A stretch of DNA of 64,000 nucleotides from Boswellia sacra (taxonomy: Eukaryota > Streptophyta > Magnoliopsida > Sapindales > Burseraceae). A model generated the notes under the pieces. The model made no database searches, was not told the origin of the DNA, and worked only from the letters and a program-made list of their open reading frames with translations. The translations under genes and the position numbers were made by a program. Below, piece by piece: positions 58,063 to 64,000 of this stretch (position 1 is the stretch's first letter; each line of letters opens with the position of its first letter). The DNA lies in the NCBI GenBank assembly GCA_013180625.2, contig SNVD02013723.1:682001-746000 (forward strand), in the 5' to 3' direction.

Positions 58063-61000
58063 ATGGCTTGGGAAACAGCAACAGGAGCACTTCTGTCAGC
58101 TTCTCTTCAAGTGCTGCTCGACAGACTTGCTTCCCGGCAGGTTCTAGACTTCTTCTGGAGGAGGGAGTTCGACAAGACAGAGAGTCTATCACAGAGGATG
58201 AAGATAACACTCCTGTCAGTTCAAGCTGTCCTTAATGATGCAGAAGAGAAGCAAATCACTAACAGATTCGTGAAAGACTGGGTTGATGAGCTTAAAGATG
58301 CTGCATGCCAGGCAGAGGACTTTCTTGACTTGATATCTACCATGGCTTTGAAATGCAATGTATTTGAGGTTGAATCTCAAGCAAGCAACAGTGAGGTTTG
58401 TAGCAGTATTTCCGTTTCCAAGCTTGAGGAAATTATTTCAAGGCTTGAGCATATAGCAAAGCACAAGGACATCCTTGGCCTGAAAGAAAGTCTGGGTGGA
58501 CAGCCATCTTCAAGGTTGCCAACGACGTCTTTGGTAGATGAATATGAGGTATATGGTAGAGATAATGATAAAAGGAAGATAAAAAACTTTCTAGTGTCGA
58601 ACTTTGCATGCGGGAAAGAGATTCCTGTAATGGCAATAGTTGGAGCGGGTGGAGTCGGCAAGACAACTCTTGCTCAACTTTTGCACAATGACTCGGATAT
58701 AAAGAAGCATTTTTCCACAAGAGTGTGGGCATATGTTTCTGAACAAATTGATGTGTTCAGGATCACTAAAACCATTTTTGAGTCAGTCACATGTTTGCCC
58801 TGTAAAATCATGGATTTGAATGTAATTCAAGTCAAGATAAAGGAGAAGCTGGCCAAAGAAAGATTTCTTCTGGTGCTAGATGACGTCTGGAATGAAAATT
58901 TCATGAATTGGGACACACTGCAAAAGTCTTTTGGTAGTGGAGATAGAGGAAGTCGAATTATTGTGACAACACGTAGCCAAAGCGTTGCATCAACCATGCA
59001 TGCTGCTCTTACTCATCCCCTTCAACCATTGTCCGACAAAGATTGCTCGTCGGTGTTTGAAAAATATGCTTTTAGATCTGAGAACACCAATTCACATCCG
59101 AACCTGAAGAGAATTGGTGAAGATATAGTGAAGAAGTGCAGAGGTCTGCCTTTAGCTGCAAAAACTTTGGGGAGTTTGTTGTACTCTACTCGCGAAGCCC
59201 GTGAATGGAATAAAATTCTGGAGAGCAAAATATGGGATCTGCCCATCGAAAAGAGCAACATACTTCCTACTCTGAGATTGAGCTACAACTATCTTCCTCC
59301 CCAGTTAAAGCAATGTTTTGCTTTTTGTTCAATCTTTCCCAAGGGCTATGTATTCGAAAAGGAGAGATTAGTTCTGCTATGGATGGCCCAAGGTTTCTTG
59401 CACCAGCCGGGAAGCAAAGGAAGGATGGAAGAGGTAGGTCATGAGTACTTTGATGAATTAATATCAAGGTCATTCTTCCAACCATTAAGTGGCAATAAAT
59501 CACATTTCATAATGCATGACCTTATCAATGAATTAGCTCAATTTGCATCGGGTGAATTTTGTGTCAAGTTTGATGGTGGTAGCTCACATGGGATTTCTGA
59601 GAAGGCTCGCCATTTTTCATATGTAAGGGACCAGATAGATGGTGTTGAGAACTATGAGATCTTGCATGAGTTAAAATTTCTGAGGACCTTCCTACCGTTG
59701 AGTTTTTCTTCAAATCCTGGAGGAGCCCTTTCCTTGAACAAGATGGTTATTGAAAATTTGGTCCTGACACGCAAGTGCTTGCGAGTGTTGTCCTTGTGCC
59801 ATTATGAGATCAGTGAGTTGCCTGATACTTTTGACAACTTGAAACATTTACGTTACTTGGACCTTTCTTGCACTAGAATCAAAGAATTACCGCAATCAAC
59901 ATGTTGTCTATATAACTTGCAGACACTGCTGTTGTTCAATTGTTCTAACCTTATTGAGTTGCCTGAAAACATGCGCAACCTAATTAAATTGAGTCAACTT
60001 GATGTAAGTGGAACCAAGTTGAAAGGAATGCCACCCCACTTTGGTAGATTGACAAATCTTCAAAGGCTTACAAATTTTGTTGTGAGTGACGGTTCAGCTG
60101 TTAGTGAATTGGGTGGACTGTTGCATCTCCGAGGAAAACTTTCCGTCTCAGAGTTGCAGAATGTAGAGGATGCTACAGAAGCTGAGGCCGCCAAACTGAA
60201 GGATAAGAAGAATATTAAGGAGCTGGTTTTCAGATGGAGTGGTAACTGTCATGACGTTGATGATTTGGAAAAACAAACATCTGCTCTTGAAATGTTGCGT
60301 CCAAATGAAAATATAGAGAAGCTTACTATGGAGAAGTATGGTGGTATAAGGCTCCCATCTTGGTTGAGAAATTCATCATTCTCCAACATGGTGTTCCTCT
60401 CCCTTACTGACTGCAGCTGCTATTCCGATTTGACATCATTTGGGCAGCTACCATCTCTCCAGAAACTCCACATTGCAAATATGAAAGGATTGGAAAGAAT
60501 TGGCCCTCTTCGTTATCCGTTCAAATCCCTTCAAAGTTTGCATTTTGAAGAACTGCCAAATTGGAAGCAATGGTCGTCTTATGCAGTTGATAATGGAGAA
60601 TTTCCTTCACTGCAGGAGCTTCATATACAAAATTGTCATAAACTTACTGGAAATCTACCAAGCTACCTTCCATCTTTGACATTGCTGCATATTGAGGGTT
60701 GCAAGAGTTTGAAATTCATCTTTGATGATTCAACAGGTTACACAAGGCTCCAGACTCTGGACATCATAGGCTGTGACGACCTTGAGAACTTCCCATTATG
60801 CTTTTTCAACAATCTAGCAAATCTTCGAATCCAGAACTGCAGCCAGATAAAACATATACAACTTTCTAGTGGTCTTGAACGGGAACTCCAATTTCTTACA
60901 AATTTGGAAGTCAGTGATTGCTCCAGTCTGGAAAACTTTTCTGGAAGAGGGTTGCCTGCGCCAAGTCTGAAATCTTTTTCAATCTCGAATTGCGGGAGTC

Positions 61001-61521
61001 TTAAGTCATTGCCAGGATTGATGCACAAGCACTTCGTTTCTCTTGAAACTCTGACTCTATTTGGTTGTCCAATGCTGAAGTCATTTTACAATGGCGGTTT
61101 GCCGCCAAACTTGAAATCACTATCCATCGCCAATTGTGACCATCTCACTCCCCGGAAGTATTGGAGTCTGAACAAGATGGAGTCACTCACTTCTCTGACG
61201 ATTTGTGGTGGGTGTAGTGATGTGAAGTCATTTCCAGGGAAGAAACTACTGCCTGCCTCTCTTGTTTTTCTTCAAGTGAGCAAATTTCCGAAGCTTGAAA
61301 TCTTGGACCTCAAGGGACTGCAGTTCCTGACCTCACTCAAAACCCTGATAATCAATAGCTGTGCTAGCCTTCATGTCATGTCATCAGAAGGGAGGCTGCC
61401 TGACTCTCTTTCCTTTCTACTCATCGATAAATGTCCTTTGCTGAAAGCAAGATGCCAAGGGGTGCAAGCGGATTATAAAGACAAGATCCTTCACATCCCC
61501 AACATGGTACTCAACGATTGA
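58063..61521 (+). CDS. CC-NB-LRR disease resistance protein (RPP13-like), intact
   Basis: A single-exon frame of 1152 residues from ATG 58063 (ACCATGGC context) to TGA. An in-frame GTG lies 12 bases upstream, but this ATG aligns with the paralogue at 40938. Rx-type coiled coil at residues 1-120 with an EDVID-like segment (about 75-90). NB-ARC has P-loop GAGGVGKTT (from 194), kinase-2 LLVLDDVW (269-276), RNBS-B (RIIVTTRS), GLPLAAK and MHD (from 484). From about 560 to the end there are leucine-rich repeats with LDLSCTRIKELP units and, later, irregular C-terminal repeats. NLRs of this class act as nucleotide-dependent switches that trigger the hypersensitive response on pathogen recognition. 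All signature motifs are present, so it is the best candidate here for a working gene. Which pathogen it sees cannot be told from sequence. Confidence 0.95.
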   Translation: MAWETATGALLSASLQVLLDRLASRQVLDFFWRREFDKTESLSQRMKITLLSVQAVLNDAEEKQITNRFVKDWVDELKDAACQAEDFLDLISTMALKCNVFEVESQASNSEVCSSISVSKLEEIISRLEHIAKHKDILGLKESLGGQPSSRLPTTSLVDEYEVYGRDNDKRKIKNFLVSNFACGKEIPVMAIVGAGGVGKTTLAQLLHNDSDIKKHFSTRVWAYVSEQIDVFRITKTIFESVTCLPCKIMDLNVIQVKIKEKLAKERFLLVLDDVWNENFMNWDTLQKSFGSGDRGSRIIVTTRSQSVASTMHAALTHPLQPLSDKDCSSVFEKYAFRSENTNSHPNLKRIGEDIVKKCRGLPLAAKTLGSLLYSTREAREWNKILESKIWDLPIEKSNILPTLRLSYNYLPPQLKQCFAFCSIFPKGYVFEKERLVLLWMAQGFLHQPGSKGRMEEVGHEYFDELISRSFFQPLSGNKSHFIMHDLINELAQFASGEFCVKFDGGSSHGISEKARHFSYVRDQIDGVENYEILHELKFLRTFLPLSFSSNPGGALSLNKMVIENLVLTRKCLRVLSLCHYEISELPDTFDNLKHLRYLDLSCTRIKELPQSTCCLYNLQTLLLFNCSNLIELPENMRNLIKLSQLDVSGTKLKGMPPHFGRLTNLQRLTNFVVSDGSAVSELGGLLHLRGKLSVSELQNVEDATEAEAAKLKDKKNIKELVFRWSGNCHDVDDLEKQTSALEMLRPNENIEKLTMEKYGGIRLPSWLRNSSFSNMVFLSLTDCSCYSDLTSFGQLPSLQKLHIANMKGLERIGPLRYPFKSLQSLHFEELPNWKQWSSYAVDNGEFPSLQELHIQNCHKLTGNLPSYLPSLTLLHIEGCKSLKFIFDDSTGYTRLQTLDIIGCDDLENFPLCFFNNLANLRIQNCSQIKHIQLSSGLERELQFLTNLEVSDCSSLENFSGRGLPAPSLKSFSISNCGSLKSLPGLMHKHFVSLETLTLFGCPMLKSFYNGGLPPNLKSLSIANCDHLTPRKYWSLNKMESLTSLTICGGCSDVKSFPGKKLLPASLVFLQVSKFPKLEILDLKGLQFLTSLKTLIINSCASLHVMSSEGRLPDSLSFLLIDKCPLLKARCQGVQADYKDKILHIPNMVLND

Positions 61522-62364
61522 AAATACATAACGTTTTGGAAAGTACTTGTATCATATCTTAACAAATCAAGGGACACAATTCTGAGGTACATTTATATTA
61601 GCTATATATCATCGAAGTTTAAGATACTGACGCAATTATTGCAACGAATCATATATGCAAATCCTATAATTAGCATTATACTGATCATGTACTTGTACTC
61701 ATATTTATGATGGTTATTGTAACATTTCAAAAATTGTCTGCAACATCCTGGCATCATCTTCATCTAAAAGACGTCTACTTTGTTGAGGATCTCTGATCAC
61801 TTGTGAACCAGTTTAGACCTTACTCAATATAAAAAATCAAGAAAATTATTTTGTTTTTCAAGGAATATATTTACAGAATTATTCTAAATCAAATCAAATT
61901 GAAATTCAACTAATTAATAACAATGTTTTCTTGACATAGGCATAAATGATGAATTTTATTCTCAATAAATAATGTTTGTCTTCCCTTGTCAATAAATCTG
62001 CAGTTAATATTTCCTCTTTTAAGATGACTTATAATAATATCATTGAAACAGTATATGTCTAAATCCATATCTGCATACAAAATATTAACAGCTGTCAACC
62101 GTATGCTAATCTGCCAATAACCTAAGTTCGATGAAATAGAAGCATTTTATTTTATTTATTTGTTTGGAAACTTGACAGACTACTAGTTCTTGATCCGTCC
62201 GCCAAGCTTCTGATCTTTCAAGTTTCTGCCTCCCGAGACTTTGAAATATTAACCAGCCTAGCGAAAGCTAAGACTCAAAGAGTCATATATAGCTCAAATA
62301 TCCTCCTTTCTATTCATTTCCTGCTATTTATTGCGTCTTAATTATATCAGTTACAAAGTACAAC
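61522..62364. other. Intergenic region between the third and fourth NLR
   Basis: Probably 3' UTR of one gene and promoter of the next. No other gene seen. Confidence 0.5.
62286..62292 (+). promoter_or_regulatory. Possible TATA box of the fourth NLR
   Basis: TATATAG stands about 75 bp before ATG 62365, a plausible distance for a short-leader plant promoter. No transcript evidence. Confidence 0.3.
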
Positions 62365-64000
62365 ATGGCTGCGCATATTATGCTTCCAGGATCATTTCCA
62401 TCTGCTTTTCTCCAACAGCTGCTTCACAAGCTGGATTCTCAGGAACTTATTGACTTCGATCCTAAGCAGGAGGCATGGCTAAAGAAGCTGAAGAAAACCA
62501 TATCAACTATCAATAAAGTGGTCAATGATGCTGAGGAGAAACAATTTACAAACTTGGAAATGAGTGATTGGCTCTCTCAGCTTACAGACGTTTGCTATGA
62601 TCTTGAAGATTTACTGGACCAGATTACCACAGAAGCTCTGCGAAGCAAGTTGGATTCACAATCTTGGTTATGGGGCTCAGTATTTGCTCATTCACATGAT
62701 ATTGAACGGCGCATTGAAAAAATAAGCATCAGAATGGAAGAACTTGAAGGGCAGAAAGACAGACTTGGATTGAAAGAGGCGTCTGTGAAAGCAAGGACAC
62801 AAATTCAACCACAAACCTCAAGCTTGGCGGATGAGAATTGCCAAGTATTTGGTAGGGATGAAGATTTAGAGGCTATAATCAAACTGTTGCTGTCAGATGA
62901 TCATGTAGCTGCTGATGAGAGAGATGTGATTGCTATAGTTGGAGAGGGTGGAGTGGGCAAGACTACACTTGCTGAGCTTGCATACATGGATGAGAGAGTG
63001 AAGAATCATTTTCATTTCAAAATGTGGGTTTGTGTTTCAGAGGTTTTTGATGGTAACCGGGTGACTAAAGCTATTCTCGAGCAACTCATTGCTTTTCAGC
63101 CTTCGGATATTAAGGACCTGTGTGACCTTGAAGCTGGGCTGAAGGAGATTCTCAAGACGAAGAAATTTCTACTTGTTTTGGATAATGTTTGGTGTAATAA
63201 GTACTCTGACTGGGAAATCCTGCGATCTGAGCTTACAACTGGGACAAATGGAAGTAAGATTGTTTTGACTACACGCAGTTTAGAATTTGCAGCAATTGTG
63301 GCCACTCTTCCTGCTTACCATTTGAAGCCATTACCTAACGAAGATAGCTGGATGCTATTTGCGAAACATGCTTTTGATGATAACAAAAAATCTAGTTTAA
63401 CTCCGGAACTAGAAGCTATTGGCAAAGAAATGGTGAAGAAGTGTAGAGGCTTGCCTTTGGCTGCGAAAATAATGGGGGCTTTGATGCGCTTTAAGCCAAC
63501 AGTGGAAGAATGGCTTGCTATATTGAAGAACAACATATTTGCTTTTTCATTTGATAGGAGTTGCATTTTTCAAGTTCTTATGCTGAGCTATTACTATCTC
63601 CCCGTACATCTAAAGCGATGTTTTGCTTATTGTTCAATGTTTCCTAAGGACTATGAGTATGAAGAAGAAAAGTTGATCCTCTTGTGGATGGCAGAAGGCT
63701 TTTTAGAAGAGTCTAGACAACAAAGAATGGAAGAGGTAGCTCATGAGTACTTTTTTTATTTGACATCTAGGTCATTTTTTCAACGATCAAATATCAATAA
63801 ATCTCGTTTTATAATGCATGATCTTGTGCATGATGTAGCCATGATTGCATCTAGAGATTACATTTCAAGATTGCCCAATCTGGATTTTTCTTCGAGATTG
63901 GTAAATCGTTGTTACTTTTCCTGTTTGATAACTTTTGAGAATTTAGAATTATCTTGGAACAAGGTTCGGCATTTGTCATTTTGGGGGGAAAATTACAGTG
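62365..64000 (+). CDS. CC-NB-LRR resistance protein, 5' part, runs off the window
   Basis: Open from ATG 62365 to the window end (545 codons, no stop). Rx-type coiled coil (residues 1-115, WLSQLTDVCYDLEDLLDQI as EDVID region), P-loop GEGGVGKTT (from 193), kinase-2 LLVLDNVW (269-276), RNBS-B (KIVLTTRS), GLPLAAK, an RNBS-D region (CFAYCSMFPKDY) and MHD (from 484), then the start of the LRR linker. It is of a different subgroup from the genes at 40938 and 58063, closer to R1/I2-like CNLs. The second Asp of kinase-2 is Asn (AAT at 63184-63186), an uncommon change at a residue tied to ATP hydrolysis. The LRRs lie beyond the window. Confidence 0.93.
   Translation, partial: MAAHIMLPGSFPSAFLQQLLHKLDSQELIDFDPKQEAWLKKLKKTISTINKVVNDAEEKQFTNLEMSDWLSQLTDVCYDLEDLLDQITTEALRSKLDSQSWLWGSVFAHSHDIERRIEKISIRMEELEGQKDRLGLKEASVKARTQIQPQTSSLADENCQVFGRDEDLEAIIKLLLSDDHVAADERDVIAIVGEGGVGKTTLAELAYMDERVKNHFHFKMWVCVSEVFDGNRVTKAILEQLIAFQPSDIKDLCDLEAGLKEILKTKKFLLVLDNVWCNKYSDWEILRSELTTGTNGSKIVLTTRSLEFAAIVATLPAYHLKPLPNEDSWMLFAKHAFDDNKKSSLTPELEAIGKEMVKKCRGLPLAAKIMGALMRFKPTVEEWLAILKNNIFAFSFDRSCIFQVLMLSYYYLPVHLKRCFAYCSMFPKDYEYEEEKLILLWMAEGFLEESRQQRMEEVAHEYFFYLTSRSFFQRSNINKSRFIMHDLVHDVAMIASRDYISRLPNLDFSSRLVNRCYFSCLITFENLELSWNKVRHLSFWGENYS

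Overview
The window is nuclear DNA from a flowering plant, almost certainly a eudicot. It is AT-rich, its genes carry GT-AG introns, and it mixes CC-NB-LRR (CNL) resistance genes of the RPP13-like/R1-like type with LTR retrotransposons primed by initiator tRNA-Met, hAT elements and Mutator-like elements (MULEs). I cannot name the species.

Bases 1-27,895 are a transposon landfill. A Sirevirus-like Ty1/copia element (1644-10609, minus strand) has lost most of pol and carries a nested 1.8-kb LTR element (3723-5527). Next come a short hAT-like element (11119-11983) and a full-length Ty3/gypsy chromovirus of Tekay/Del type (12098-22060) with a perfect CCTAG target duplication; its gag-pol frame is broken by one stop codon. 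These may all sit inside one older ~1.6-kb terminal-inverted-repeat element. Two further hAT elements with perfect 8-bp target duplications follow (24378-26435 and 26540-27718); the first holds a ~445-bp sequence in triplicate.

Bases 27,896-40,699 are the most interesting part: a 12.8-kb Kaonashi/CUMULE-type MULE. It has ~0.8-1.1-kb inverted repeats, an uninterrupted mudrA-type transposase and a nine-exon gene whose joined frame I read as intact. That second gene encodes a ~1052-residue protein with DUF1985, a Pro/Glu/Gly repeat, a coiled coil and a C48 (Ulp1/SENP) cysteine protease domain with His, Asp and Cys in place. Each gene is flanked by opposed, CpG-dense arrays of a TCGAG motif. Inside this MULE sits a smaller Pack-MULE carrying a broken copy of ribosomal protein eS6, itself split by an LTR insertion.

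Bases 40,700-64,000 are an NLR cluster, all on the plus strand: a frameshifted, 3'-truncated CNL (40938-44140); an NB-LRR lacking its CC domain and ARC2 (49278-51518); an intact CNL of 1152 residues (58063-61521); and the 5' part of a fourth CNL (from 62365 past the window end) with an Asn in place of the second Asp of kinase-2. Between them lie a TIR element (46365-48086), an intron-containing pseudogene of the U3 snoRNP protein IMP4 (53023-55172) and a solo LTR with a CTTTC duplication (55761-57808). The likely host protein-coding genes are the NLRs. The likely active-looking mobile gene pair is the MULE transposase and its SUMO-protease-like partner.
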